Shown: piece by piece, positions 34,386 through 44,969 of the stretch
How positions within the stretch are numbered: the stretch's first letter is position 1
Layout of the letters: the number at the start of each line of letters is the position of its first letter
Assembly (NCBI GenBank): GCA_026182355.1
Contig: JAPFBL010000235.1
Coordinates: forward strand, 984,001-1,048,000
DNA: 64,000 nucleotides
Reading direction: 5' to 3'
Source: Hermatobates lingyangjiaoensis
Taxonomy: Eukaryota; Arthropoda; Insecta; Hemiptera; Hermatobatidae
Notes under the pieces: generated by a model
Told to the model about the DNA's origin: nothing
The model's input: only the letters and a program-made list of their open reading frames with translations
The model's database searches: none
Program-made: the position numbers and the translations under genes

Positions 34386-34705
34386 TCATAGGGGAGTGGA
34401 GTGTATCTCCTTAGGAGGACGGTCATAGGAAGGTGTGAGTACTCGGGCAACACAATCATTGAGGGGCCTTGTGCAGGTATTAAAAAAAACTAACAAAATC
34501 ATATTTACAGATTTTCTTATCACTCAGTATCTAGTGTATATGCGCCGCCGATGTGAAAGATTAACCAGAAAACAGTTTATTTATCCGAGGTTACCACCGT
34601 CATTCCGTGGGGATCCCATAAAACGGACCCCGGGGCGCATTGTCCCAGTTTGCCTAGCTAAGAATTCATAGAAACTAGCTCGAGGAATCCATGGTGTAAC
34701 ACTGA
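34386..34705 (+). repeat. Dispersed repeat, family shared with 4.7 kb
   Basis: GC-richer block sharing AGATTAACCAGAAAACAG, GAGGTTACC and GTGGGGATCCC with 4,900-5,040. The open frame across it has no family resemblance. Element class undetermined. Confidence 0.5.
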
Positions 34706-35055
34706 CCCAAGGTTATTCATCCCTTTTTAATAGATATAGTTCTTTCACTTATTACAATCCCAAAATTCTACCTCTTTCTAATGGATACAACTTGATGTGT
34801 TGTCAAGTACTCTATTGTGTTCTCCAGAATTACCTATAGGTCAGCTATCTAGCTTTAGTGATAGACTACATGTTCTGATTTGCGTACGTTTACGCATGAC
34901 ATCACATCTCTACTAACTTGCTAGTTCATTTTATTTAACCGTGGATACTTAATTAACTCTATTTTAAAACTACAGAATGACAAAATAAAAACAAACTAAC
35001 AGACTATTATTAACAGGCATAAACTAGTAATATATAACATTAAAGCAGCCTAGGT

Positions 35056-35382
35056 AAGGTTAGGTTAGGCTACAGTGGCAGTCCCACAAGAGAACACAGT
35101 AGGCCGAGTTTTGGCCCTTTGTGACACCACACAATGAAGATTGATTCAACAGTGAGATTCCTACATTTTGCCTAACCCATGGCTATTTAGAGTAGGGATC
35201 TTTAACGAATATTTGTCATCGTATAGGCTCGAGACCGACAGTTTAACGCCGTTCTCTGAGGGACGACGTGCTCAAATTAATTCACCCCCGCGTGAATAAA
35301 TCGAGGGCCAGGTGGGGATCGAACCGCAGTCCTATCAGTTCAGGGGTGAGTATGTTAACCACTGAGCTAACTTAATCCCCTT
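35056..35382 (-). mobile_element. tRNA-derived SINE, full length, minus strand
   Basis: The plus strand begins with the tail complement (AAGGTTAGGTTAGG), then TACAGTGGCAGTCCCACAAG, GGCCCTTTGTGACACCACAC, and ends with the tRNA-like head (complement of GGGGATTAAGTTAGCTCAGTGG). Same family as 3,142 and 3,893. Confidence 0.85.
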
Positions 35383-35389
35383 ATAGCTG

Positions 35390-36300
35390 GCTAAAATCAC
35401 AAGGAGGTGAACACATCCGGCTTGAAAGACCATAAATCCATCTGTTGTTAAACGGAACAAGTTTGTTAAACATTAGTTATTCGATAAAAGTTCAATGTGG
35501 GTTTTGGTTTTATTTAAAACTTATTTATTTCTAATATTACATATTGCATTTAAATGAATTGTAAATATTCTTTTATAACTTCAACAAGTCATTAATTAAA
35601 AAAAATAAATTTGAAATGCGATTTATTTATGAAAAAAAAAGATGAAAAACTTAGTTTTACTTCAATGCTTTGCTGGATTATTAATCGAACAAGGCGATGA
35701 AGTAAAAAAAAAAATTCTCTACCATTATAACAGAAATATTTCCTGAATTCAAACGTTTCCTTTTCTATTTAGAAAAATAACATCAAAGAAAAGAATGATG
35801 GAAAATATTAAAATATATTTGTGTATAAAGAAAGAAGGAAATAAATATAAGCTTTGTGGGTTATAGAAAAACTCATTGCATACCAGATTTCCTCATTTAT
35901 ATGGTTTATATAAACCAACTGCAAAAATATTATTTCCACACTACAAAAAGTTAATTATTTCATTACAATAAAAACTAATCTGGAATGGTCAACAAACAAC
36001 TCTACTAAAAATAATTATAATATCAAACTCGTTGACAGTGAATTGAGTTTTCCTTTTATTTCTTTATTTAATCTGTATATCATAGAAACGCATTATTAAA
36101 CTTTCTAATGAATTAATATGAAACTCATAATATAATATCTTCATTTGTTCTATTGTAGTTATATTATTTTAACAGTACAGTAAGCTTGGAAACAAGAAGG
36201 GTAGAAAATATAATATGTTATAATCACTGTTAAACTGAGAGTAACGGCTACATAGTTATTCCAGTTTAATATTTCATATAAAGGTATTCAATCGTATTTT
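35390..36300. other. AT-rich DNA with nothing recognised
   Basis: No recognisable feature. Confidence 0.4.
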
Positions 36301-36311
36301 CGTGTTATATA

Positions 36312-36350
<39 letters not shown>

Positions 36351-36479
36351 AATTCAAAACGAAGGAAACACACAGAAAGACCCAGACATCGAAATATCGA
36401 TGTGAGTTATGTCTGTGTCTTTTGTGTGCTTTCTTCGTTTTGAATTTATTTTATTTAAAAAAGTTCGTTGGACCGTTTC

Positions 36480-36525
<46 letters not shown>

Positions 36526-36527
36526 CA
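36301..36527. mobile_element. PLE-type tip fold-back between (TA)n tracts
   Basis: Arms ATTCAAAACGAAGGAAACAC (36,353 on) and the complement near 36,445 flank CATCGAAATATCGATGTGAG. The tip matches the end of 59,330-59,496. The fold centre lies inside the hammerhead-like region, so only GAAATATC and the 3' flank remain. TA tracts at 36,308-36,347 and 36,487-36,527 bound it. Confidence 0.7.
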
Positions 36528-36880
36528 ATGATCAAACCACAATATGAAAATGGGAAAACAAGACTAAGATCTTACAACCGTAACAAGCGGTCTTCGTCAG
36601 AGTCAAAAAATCAACTACAACTCTGACTCTCCAACAAAAACCCAACTCTGAACAATAAACACGTAAATCAACTATCAATGTCCAAACCACAACATAAAAT
36701 GAAAAAAAAAAAGACTAAAATCTCCTAACCGTAACAAGGGGTCAGAGTATACTTATGAGTCAGAGTATACTCTGGCTCAGTTGGGCTCCCAAATCAGTTA
36801 CATTTTGACTCTGACGAAAACTGCTTGTTATGGTTGTACGATCTTAGTCTCTTTTCTCATTTTTTATTGTTGTTTAGTGG
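36528..36880. mobile_element. Family A fold-back, composite
   Basis: The left arm starts CAATGATCAAACCACAATAT with core complement CGGTCTTCGTCAGAGTC. The middle holds a second, diverged left arm (AAACCACAACATAAAATGAA). The right arm has TGACTCTGACGAAAACTGC, then GGTTGTACGATCTTAGTC. It appears to be two nested or template-switched family A units. Confidence 0.6.
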
Positions 36881-36887
36881 TTTTTGG

Positions 36888-36921
<34 letters not shown>

Positions 36922-37255
36922 AGTTCAATGTAGTTAAATAAACATAGAAAAATTAAATATACCGACTTACACTCTCTAATTTTTGGTTTAAACGGTTATA
37001 AGGAGAAATAAGCATCTAATAACACCCTGTAATAGTAGAATATTTCTCCTAGGATATCTTATTGTTATAGAATATCTTGTTATTATAAGGATTCTTTAAT
37101 GATATCTATAATGAGGATATAAAACAAAATATTATTATAAGATATCCTATTAAATAATAAGATATGTCTCCTAAAGACTGTCAAACCCAAAATTAGAGAC
37201 GTAATTGGGTGTTTTTCATTTATCTATATTTCTGTATCTACGTCAAACATTTTAT
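36888..37255. mobile_element. Family C fold-back, diverged
   Basis: After (TA)n at 36,888-36,918, the arms TTACACTCTCTAATTTTTGG and CCAAAATTAGAGACGTAA bracket a repetitive centre rich in AATATCTTGTTATTATAAGG-type sequence. The CTGAAGA core is reduced to CTAAAGA. Confidence 0.55.
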
Positions 37256-37257
37256 AT

Positions 37258-37500
37258 ATATATTCACACAAAATTTGAAAAAAAATTATTCAAACTCGAC
37301 GCAAATCAGTTCAAAAATGAAGAAAAGTAACACGCAGAGAAAGAGACACACTTACAAACTCAAATTTTCGGATGATCCGTCTTCAGGAGAAAAGAAAATG
37401 GAGTTTCTCTTTTCTTCTAAAGACGGATCATCCAAAATTTGAGTTTGTAAGTGTGTCTCTTTCTCTGTGTGTTGCTTTTCTTTCATTTTTGAACAGATAT
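37258..37500. mobile_element. PLE-type tip fold-back with decayed hammerhead-like core
   Basis: The left arm on minus has CTC, CTGAAGA, C, GGAT, ATCC, then AAAA and GAG. The right arm on plus has CTAAAGACGGATCATCCAAA, ATTTGAGTTTGTAAGTGTG. CTC pairs with GAG and GGAT with ATCC, but the GAAA position reads AAAA. Related single arms are at 30,420 and 37,600. Confidence 0.65.
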
Positions 37501-37503
37501 ATT

Positions 37504-37537
<34 letters not shown>

Positions 37538-37599
37538 ATATATAAAGAGTTATCTAATATATCAATATTAGTTATTATATTAATTGTTAAGTTAAAAGA

Positions 37600-37700
37600 A
37601 AATGGAGTTTCTCTTTTCTTCTGAAGACGGATCATCCAAAATTTGAGTTTGTAAGTGTGTCTCTTTCACTGTGTGTTGCTTTTCTTCATTTTTGAACAGA

Positions 37701-37763
<63 letters not shown>
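37600..37763 (+). mobile_element. PLE-type tip, single arm, ending in a 60-bp (TA)n
   Basis: TTCTTCTGAAGACGGATCAT, CCAAAATTTGAGTTTGTAAG, then TGTCTCTTTCACTGTGTG and the TA tract at about 37,701-37,763. It repeats the right arm of the preceding unit with CTGAAGA intact. Confidence 0.7.
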
Positions 37764-37767
<4 letters not shown>

Positions 37768-38188
37768 AAAAGACGAGCCAATCCCTGTTACGTATTACTT
37801 TGGGCACTTCTTATTGGTTGTGGGTGTTTATTCGTTGAACACGTTTCTCCTTAGCACACTCCGTCTGCTCGGCCGCCTCAGCCTTCACTCCGGAGAGGGC
37901 TCGCAGTCCCTACTTAATTTTCCAATAGAGTTGGATGAAGGTCTTGGCGTCCTGGCTTGGAAGTGTACCTCGTCGAACTCGGTGTTTACTATGCCAGGAC
38001 GCCAAGACCTTCATCCAACTCTATTGGAAAATTAAGTAGGGACTGCGAGCCCTCTCCCGGAGTGAAGGCTGAGGCGGCCGAGCAGACGGAGTGTGCTAAG
38101 GAGAAACGTGTTCAACGAATAAACACCCACAACCAATAAGAAGTGCCCAAAGTAATACGTAACAGGGATTGGCTCGTCTTTTACAATA
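37764..38188. repeat. Near-perfect palindrome, 193-bp arms, 36-base spacer
   Basis: The left arm (37,764-37,956) and right arm (37,993-38,188) are complementary except for a very few bases, for example an extra C in CTCCCGGAG on the right. The arms are GC-richer than the window (CTGCTCGGCCGCCTCAGCC, CTCCGGAGAGGGCTCGC). The centre, GTGTACCTCGTCGAACTCGG and neighbours, is unique. The frames that read through it on both strands are by-products of the symmetry. It lies between a (TA)n tract and the 38-kb PLE. Confidence 0.92.
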
Positions 38189-38221
38189 TCTAATCTGGCA
38201 TTCAACATATAATATATATAT

Positions 38222-38288
38222 TGGTAAACTTTGGGAGCAGACCTTCTTTTAAACATACCTCATTAAAGATCTTGCCAACATTAAGTTT
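38222..38288 (-). mobile_element. Inverted PLE terminal piece at the left end of the 38-kb PLE
   Basis: On minus it encodes LNVGKIFNEVCLKEGLLPKF-TN. The 34 bases 38,255-38,288 are the exact reverse complement of 40,566-40,599 at the right end of the same element. PLE copies commonly carry an inverted fragment of their terminal repeat at the 5' border. The plus-strand frame through it is not native coding sequence. Confidence 0.8.
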
Positions 38289-39930
38289 TAACTTCCAGAT
38301 CTATACAACCTATGTAAATGATCAAGAACATAGAGTAACTACTAGTAGAACAACAAGGAAGTTACATAGATTGTATGGTGGTAGAATGTGCATACCACAA
38401 GTAACGGATAAATATTTGAATTTGTCTAAATATAAGCTTACGGAAAATGAGCATGAATTCTTATCACTTGGCACTAGATGCCATTTTAAGAGCAAGTTTA
38501 ATGGTATAAGGAAGAAGACAGAGCTTGAAATCCTGTATAATTCGTTACTTGAGTTACAAGAACAAAAGTTCATCACGATTAAACCTGAATTAAAGGATCA
38601 GTTAAAATCTGAAGCAACTAAACGCAGAGGTTATCATAACAGCATAGTACTCACTAAGAAAATGAAAGAAGCTGCTAAAAGTCTCCGAACTAACAATGAA
38701 ATTGTTATAAGAAAGGCAGACAAGGCTAATATAATTGTGATCTTAGACAAATGTGAGTATAAACAAAAGTTAGACCATATATTAGGAGACAGTACTAAGT
38801 TTAAAAAGATTTCTCGGAACCCTACCAATAAATTGAAAATTGAGATTAATAAGCTAATTAAAGAAGCTAATAAAGGAAAGAAGGAGAAAATTCTGAAGCC
38901 TATCATAGGTGAATTTAGTCCTGGTTACATATACGGTAATGTCAAAACGCACAAAGCAGGTAACCCTTTACAAAATATAATTTCTCAAGTTAATACACCC
39001 ACTTATGGTACTGCTAAAGCACTAAATAAAATTATTACTCCTTACCTACCTGCTAAGTATCTACTTAAATCCACTGATGAATTCTTAGAAATAATACGAG
39101 CCACTGAGCCTAAAGGAACCATGGCCTCTCTAGATGTTGAATCTCTTTTCACAAATGTTCCAGTAGAAAAAACTATTGAAATTATTTGTGATTTAGCATA
39201 TGAATATCCGACTCTAACCCCTCCTCCCTTTTCAAGAGTAATTCTGGAAAGTTTACTTCGTAGTTGCACAACTAAAAATCCTTTTACACATATTGATGGG
39301 AGCTTATATTATCAAATAGATGGCGTTGCCATGGGTTCTCCCCTTGGAGTAACATTTGCAAACTTTTACATGTGCCATGTAGAGAATAGTGTGTTAACAC
39401 AAGAATCTATAGTCAAGCCCCATGTGTACTGCCGTTACGTTGATGACTGCTTCTTAGTGGTGAATAACGAACAAGAAATTGAGTGTTTAAAAAAAGCACT
39501 TGAAGAGGCATCAGTTTTAAAATTCACAAAGGAATTCAGTGTCAACAATAATATCAACTTTCTGGATGTAAGAATAAACCAGAATTACAGGAAATATGAA
39601 ACATCAGTATATGTTAAACCAACGCATGCAGGAGTTTATTTAAATGCACAAAGTGAGTGCCCAGAAAGATATAAAGATGGAACAATTAAGGCACTTATAC
39701 ATAGAGCATTCAAGACATCGTCTGACTGGCTTCTCTTCGACCAAGCAGTAGAAAGGATTAAACAAGTATTGGTCAACAATGGTTATAGTAACCAACACTT
39801 CGACAATATTTTAAGGAAATATATGAAGAATATAAATTCAAACAATAATCAAGAGCATCAGCTGGGTGAAGAAGGAAGAATACAAACGGATATAAGATTC
39901 TTATATCTTATAGATATAATTGCACTATAG
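38287..39930 (+). CDS. PLE reverse transcriptase, nearly complete
   Basis: Open for about 547 codons. RT motifs appear in order: VKTHKAG (from 38,941), IISQVNTPTYGTAKALNKII (the usual LRPIIS is here LQNIIS), motif A LDVESLFTNVP (about 39,129-39,161), motif B IDGVAMGSPLGVTFANFYM (about 39,316), motif C YVDD (39,436-39,447), NINFLDVRI, and the thumb block YVKPTHAGVYLNAQSECPER. YVDD carries the two metal-binding Asp residues. The frame then runs to a stop at 39,930, whereas the GIY-YIG domain continues in another frame from 39,903. A one-base shift near 39,895-39,905 therefore splits what is normally one protein. The true start is missing because the PLE N-terminus is encoded in the terminal repeat. 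PLE RT copies RNA at the nicked target. Confidence 0.93.
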   Translation, partial: FNFQIYTTYVNDQEHRVTTSRTTRKLHRLYGGRMCIPQVTDKYLNLSKYKLTENEHEFLSLGTRCHFKSKFNGIRKKTELEILYNSLLELQEQKFITIKPELKDQLKSEATKRRGYHNSIVLTKKMKEAAKSLRTNNEIVIRKADKANIIVILDKCEYKQKLDHILGDSTKFKKISRNPTNKLKIEINKLIKEANKGKKEKILKPIIGEFSPGYIYGNVKTHKAGNPLQNIISQVNTPTYGTAKALNKIITPYLPAKYLLKSTDEFLEIIRATEPKGTMASLDVESLFTNVPVEKTIEIICDLAYEYPTLTPPPFSRVILESLLRSCTTKNPFTHIDGSLYYQIDGVAMGSPLGVTFANFYMCHVENSVLTQESIVKPHVYCRYVDDCFLVVNNEQEIECLKKALEEASVLKFTKEFSVNNNINFLDVRINQNYRKYETSVYVKPTHAGVYLNAQSECPERYKDGTIKALIHRAFKTSSDWLLFDQAVERIKQVLVNNGYSNQHFDNILRKYMKNINSNNNQEHQLGEEGRIQTDIRFLYLIDIIAL

Positions 39931-40214
39931 GAGACTGTGAGCTCCTAAAATCGAGCTACATTGGTTCTACGACGACAACACTTTCACGCAGACTTACGAT
40001 GCATCTCGCAGCCGGAGGACCGAAAGAACACACAATAAACATACATAAAAGCAGGCTAAGTAGAAAAATGCTGGAAGACAACATTGAAGTATTATATGCA
40101 GAAAATAATCACACGAGGCTGCATATAATTGAATCATTATGCATAAAGGAAAAGAAGCCGAACATTAATGATCAGTCCTGTTGTTTTTCCAGAATTTTAA
40201 AGTTACATTCGTGA
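39903..40214 (+). CDS. PLE GIY-YIG endonuclease domain, frameshifted from the RT
   Basis: The frame gives ISYRYNCTIGDCELLKSSYI, GSTTTTLSRRLTMHLAAG, GPKEHTINIHKSRLSRKM, then IIESLCIKEKKPNINDQ and a stop at 40,212-40,214. YNC with SYIG is the GIY-YIG signature. The C-terminal IESLCIKEKKP is the usual end of PLE proteins. It overlaps the RT frame by about 28 bases in a different phase. The same lineage is present at 13.6-14.0 and 25.9-26.2 kb. Confidence 0.9.
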   Translation: MSYRYNCTIGDCELLKSSYIGSTTTTLSRRLTMHLAAGGPKEHTINIHKSRLSRKMLEDNIEVLYAENNHTRLHIIESLCIKEKKPNINDQSCCFSRILKLHS

Positions 40215-40457
40215 AAAATAACTATATAGTGATTTAAATAATGTTGTGTAAATGTTCATGTAGGGAATTTTGTAGCAAACCTGTTACTCATGTTTATTAA
40301 GGTAGTGTTTTTTAAAAGTATAATTTATTATTAGTTATGTTTGATAGAAGTGTTGTAATTGTCATTGTAAATAAGTATTTATTAGAATTGTTTAAAAAAT
40401 CTTGTATATAGAATCCTTGAAAATGGTCAACGTAGACCGAAACGTCGGAAATGTAAT
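40215..40457 (+). mobile_element. PLE 3' region with degenerate hammerhead-like core
   Basis: After the stop, AT-rich sequence leads to TTGAAAATGGTC, loop AACGTA, GACC, GAAACGTCGG (about 40,414-40,447). GGTC and GACC form the hairpin, and GAAAC-GTC has the usual helix III and cleavage-site form. CUGANGA has decayed to UUGAAAA. The N-terminal coding start follows immediately, as in the terminal repeats at 13.3 and 19.5 kb. Confidence 0.75.
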
Positions 40458-40600
40458 ATGAAAAATACAATGAAAGATAAAAAAATCGGTGAGTTAATTT
40501 ATATGGTACCACAGAGATGGAAAGGTAGCATTCGAAACCTTGAAAAGGTATGTAGGAAACATACTAAACTTAATGTTGGCAAGATCTTTAATGAGGTATA

Positions 40601-40601
<1 letters not shown>
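40458..40601 (+). CDS. PLE N-terminal coding segment at the element's 3' end
   Basis: From ATG at 40,458: MKDKKIGELIYMVPQRWKGS, IRNLEKVCRKHTKLNVGK, IFNEVY, then the TA tract. It encodes the same domain as the minus-strand pieces at 13.3, 19.5 and 30.9 kb and the plus piece at 57.5 kb. Its last 34 bases before (TA)n are inverted at 38,255-38,288. The layout implies a tandem or circularly permuted template in which this start would read into a following RT. On its own it is not a functional gene. Confidence 0.7.

Positions 40602-40634
<33 letters not shown>
40602..40634. repeat. (TA)n at the right border of the PLE
   Basis: TA run directly after the FNEV codons, at the same codon position as in four other PLE N-terminal pieces of this window. 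Confidence 0.9.
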
Positions 40635-40635
<1 letters not shown>

Positions 40636-40639
40636 GAGT

Positions 40640-41900
40640 TTGCTAATATATCAATATTAGTTATTATATTAATTGTTAAGTAATTTTTTCATTTTTTCAT
40701 ATTTAAATATTCTTCAAAAGCAAAAAGATTTATTCATATGAAAAATTACTTTAGTTCTGTAAAGTACTGTAACTTATTAACTGATTACAAACTTTTAATT
40801 TAAAATTACCAACAAACATGCAGATGATTTTTAAATGACAAATAAACAAACTTGGGTGTTTTTTCAAATGTATCAATATTTACAACTGTTTTCTTTCCAT
40901 AATAACTATAATTTACTTAAAGCAAAGTCAAAAGATGAGAGTACTATACTGACTCATTGACAACATGTAACTTTTCAAAGTAAATAAATTTTAACCGAAG
41001 CTATGAGAAGAACAGTACAAAAAAAAAAGAAGAGGAATGCATATAGACAGAATACATTATTTGAAGCAAAGTTGATTCTACTGAAAAATATCGTTTACTT
41101 TGTAAACAAAGTTGGCCTGCAAATGTTTTTGAAGAATGATAGTATTTGTGTTGATTTTTCAGATGTCATATGGGAGATCTCTGCAGATCAGACAGAAAAA
41201 CGTGAAGGGCTTCAGTCATATACCTCATTGACATTGTCTTTGCAAATATTTTATTGAAGTCAATAATTTGTTAGCAAACAATGATATTTTCTTAATCTTG
41301 TGGAAAAAATTGTTACAAAAATATAGGCAGGTTATATTTGTGACAACATGTGTCAACACATTAGAATGTCAAAATATTATAATTTTTAAAAAAAATATAA
41401 TTAGAATGTCAAGAATAAACTTTTTTTTCATGAGCACAATACATAATTAAGTAATGTAAGACCAATTAATTTCAATAGTTGCGGATAATTATAAACTATA
41501 TTAAAAGTGAAGTGATAGATTGTAATAAATATATATTTAGCAAAATAATGTTGTACACGAACTATCAGAGATGTATCGATGAATCTACGGAAATAGAAAC
41601 CATTCTCAATTGACATCTTGGTCGTTTATGATGAAGAGCGGATAAACCAACTTTGTCCATCCATCAAACTATACTATCCTGGAAAGTTTGACAGTCAATT
41701 GAGTGCTTCATTTTAACATTCGAAGAGTTGAAATATACTTGATGACTTTATTATCAAACAGCAACTTTTAAATATGTTGATACGTATTTAATGTAAATAA
41801 AAAAAAATCGTATAAATTTGATATTATATTATTAGTAAAAAGATACGTTTATATGAAGCAGAAATAATTAAAAAGATTCACACATACAAGAATAAAACAA
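40640..41900. other. AT-rich DNA with nothing recognised
   Basis: TATCAATATTAGTTATTATA at about 40,650 repeats 37,561-37,580, including TTAATTGTTAAGT, so this is a duplicated flank. Open frames at 41.0-41.6 kb have no family resemblance. Confidence 0.45.
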
Positions 41901-41919
41901 ACTGCAGAGATTATTGAGA

Positions 41920-42245
41920 AAATATTTCACTTAAGTTAACGTTTTGCTCTATTTGTTTAGCATAATCAGGACTGTACAACAAACAAGATGCATATCAGGT
42001 AGATTTTTTGTTTTTCTGGATAACTTGTTATACCTTGCGCCTGATAACCATGCAGTAACCTTATAATAACAAACCCCCAAAGTTAGTGAAATTCAATCAT
42101 CTGAGGTGATTTTTGTAAATTTCCATTTCAGCTGTTGTTTCGTTGTATCTCTCGGTCTGACTTATTTCGTTGTATCTTCTTTGTTTCACAGCCCTGATGA
42201 TGACATACAAATATAGCAAAACGTTGACCTAAGTGAAGTGTTTGT
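41920..42245. repeat. Inverted repeat with CCTGATGATGA arm
   Basis: 41,925-41,975 (TTCACTTAAGTTAACGTTTT, GCTCTATTTG, ATAATCAGGA) is the complement of 42,188-42,240 (CCTGATGATGA, CAAATATAGCAAAACGTTGA, CCTAAGTGAAG). CTGATGA and GCAAAACGTTGAC recall the hammerhead-like cores, but the hairpin between them does not pair well. Confidence 0.6.
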
Positions 42246-42249
42246 TGTT

Positions 42250-44750
42250 TAGATCAACCTTTAATAACACCTACTTTTTGCTATATGAAGAATGTTCCAG
42301 TCAATTAATACATCGAAAGAAGATTTTATTGAAAAATATGTTATATAGTCATTTATTATTATTATAATAAAAGCTAAATATTTTCAGGAAGTAACTTATT
42401 TATTCAAGAATTCAGTGTTTTAGCTGAAGATTCAAAATGACGGCTACAATATTGTTTACCCTGGTAATTCAAGCTCATGGTAAAAATAATGCTTTTCTTG
42501 CAAGATTCAAATTTACAGACCAAATCACCCGTCAAGATTCAAAATAATTGCTAAAATAATGCTCTTCCTACTAGACTCAAACTTACAGACCAAGTCACCC
42601 ATTAAGATTCAAAATAACTGCTAAAATAATACTTCACACTTGATTAATGTTAGTAGCAAAATCACTGCTTATTATTAATATCATCCCTGAAATAAACTTA
42701 TCGTCCTACATTAAATTAATATAATATACTTAGAATAATATATTGCATACTGTTATTGAATTTGAACTCGAAAAAAACTCTAATTAATAAATTTAATCAG
42801 CTTTTCATATATATAATTATAAAATACAAACAATTTTAAAAGTGACTGCAACAAGATAATGAAAATAAAAATTAAATATTTAAAATATGATGGCATAGGC
42901 AACAAACTATACTATCCATAATCATATTTGTTCTAACTTTTTTAATTTATATGAAAAAAACTGTAGATATGTTATTGAGCATTCAGGATGCTAAAAATCT
43001 TCAGCTTTAATATCAAACATACAATGAGAGAGTTAAAGTGAATTTGGTTCTAGATTAAACATTTGAATCAGTGAATACTGAAAAAAAGGCGTCGATCTAG
43101 ATTGTATAAATTTTTAGTTGGAAGGCATGTTACTTAAAGAAGTAAGTAACTTACTTTTACTTCACGTAACTAACTTTTAGTTAAGAAAAGTAAAGTTTTC
43201 TTAAAAGTAGACGATAAGTCAAAAATACTACCAAAATAAAAACTAGGGTTTCAACTAATTTTGAAAAGAGTTATCTAGGTGAAATAATAGTTTAAACAGT
43301 TGATTCCTTTCAAGGAAAAATAAAATATTCGTAACTAAATAAGTATATTATCTTTAGTTTTATCTATAGTTTTGTTTTAAGTTTAAATTCATGATGTATT
43401 AATATTCATAAGACTGCGAGTCGTACTACTGTCAATGCATTAGTCCAGTGAATCACAGTCTTTCTGTAATCTTAAGCCTGATGCTACAGCATTCCTTATA
43501 ATTTACTAACCGATTGAAGAATAAGAAAGGTACAAATATTTATCAAGAATTTAATTATTTATACGTTACTTTAATTCAGTTTTCTATAAGTAAACTGTAG
43601 TTTATTTAATAAATATCAGTTTCTTTAATATCACATTTACTTAATAGCTGGCAATTTCTTCCCCAGATATTTATACATTTATATGTAATGAGGTACTCTG
43701 AGCCCATATTTGTATTTTTAATATAATATTTAATTTTTTTTAATATCATATTTAGATTACTTGAAAATTTAAGATCTGTGGGCGAGCTAAATATAAACTA
43801 AAAGATGACGTTCTAGAAATGGCCAGGAATGAAAATATGAAATGAAATAAGCATAGAATATTAATAGAATCTTTTCAAAAGTGATAACATTGATGTTGAT
43901 GAATAAATATAATGCATTCTAACAAATGGAAAATCCCGTTAATTTTTAAACAGGTTGCATGTCTGAAACAGGTTGCAACTGCACGCCAAGTCGAAGGGGC
44001 ATTGTTACTCACAAAGTATTGACACACATGTACTGTTGAAGGTAGAGTTTTTTTTCCTTGCATGGTATATGCTTTAAAATTACTTAAAGTTTGCAGTTGC
44101 ATATATATATAAAACAAATTTTATTTTCTTGAATTGATATTTCATTTATTTATGTAATAAAATAAATGAAAGTTTTTACTATGAAATGATTTTCTGTTTT
44201 ATTAGTATACTTGTTGTGTATAAAACTTGATTCATGTTAAGAATCAATATCAAACGCTTTGAGAATATTAGAATCTTTGTTTTTATGGCTTCATAACAAG
44301 AAATAGCAATAACAGTTATTCTTGTCAATCACATCCCCACGTGTCAATCATGTTCTTGTCAATTATTATTCTTGTCAATGATAATAATTTTTTATCATTG
44401 AGTGACACAAAGAGTCACGGGTCGTAAAGTAAATCATAAGTCCATGATGCGCAACCAAATTGATTAGTTATAATTGGCACAATCATTTATTGTATGTATG
44501 TATGTAATCATAATAGCCTCTTTTAGAAACAAAGAAGAATTGAAAACTGTGAGAGATATCATAGATATATGATAATTGTGAAGCAAATAATGTGTGGATA
44601 CTCATTTCATTTTTGGATTCCATATAAATCCACGTCTAATTTGAAATAGGTATCAATTTATGGTAAAAATAATCTTCATACTTATATCATAGTCAAATTA
44701 CATATTTAGAGGTTGCGTTGATATATCGAAAAGTACATGTATTATTTAGT
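42250..44750. other. AT-rich DNA with nothing recognised
   Basis: A short local repetition of CAAGATTCAAAATAA-TGCTAAA occurs at 42,420-42,620 (three units of about 60-80 bases). Otherwise no recognisable gene or element. Confidence 0.45.
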
Positions 44751-44754
44751 AAAA

Positions 44755-44966
44755 ATATTTTACATAAACACTTGAAATAACAATCAATGATCAAACCACA
44801 ATATGAAATGGGAAAGCAAGACTAAGATCTTTCAACCGTAACAAGCGGTCTTCGTCAGAGTCAAAAACCCAACTGATGGGTTTTTGACTCTGACGAAGAC
44901 CGCTTGTTACGGTTGAAAGATCATAGTCTTGCTCTCCCATTTTCTTATTGTGGTTTGATCATTGTA
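44755..44966. mobile_element. Family A fold-back, well preserved
   Basis: The arms meet at CAACTGATGGG. The left core on minus is complete (complement of GATCTTTCAACCGTAACAAG, CGGTCTTCGTCAGAGTC), and the right arm has GACTCTGACGAAGACCGC, TTGTTACGGTTGAAAGATC, ATAGTC. The left outer end is TACATAAACACTTGAAATAA. The two arms could each form a hammerhead-like fold on opposite strands. Confidence 0.8.
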
Positions 44967-44969
44967 TTA

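Noticed and set aside
37655..38256. Open frames on both strands through the palindrome
   Set aside because: The two frames give the same peptide because the arms are complementary. They start in a TA tract and match no family I know.
38221..38286. N-terminal extension of the 38-kb RT frame
   Set aside because: It reads antisense through the inverted terminal piece, so it is not native protein sequence.
41003..41257. An 84-codon open frame with a basic start
   Set aside because: Short, no family resemblance, and no splice or promoter context that I could support.
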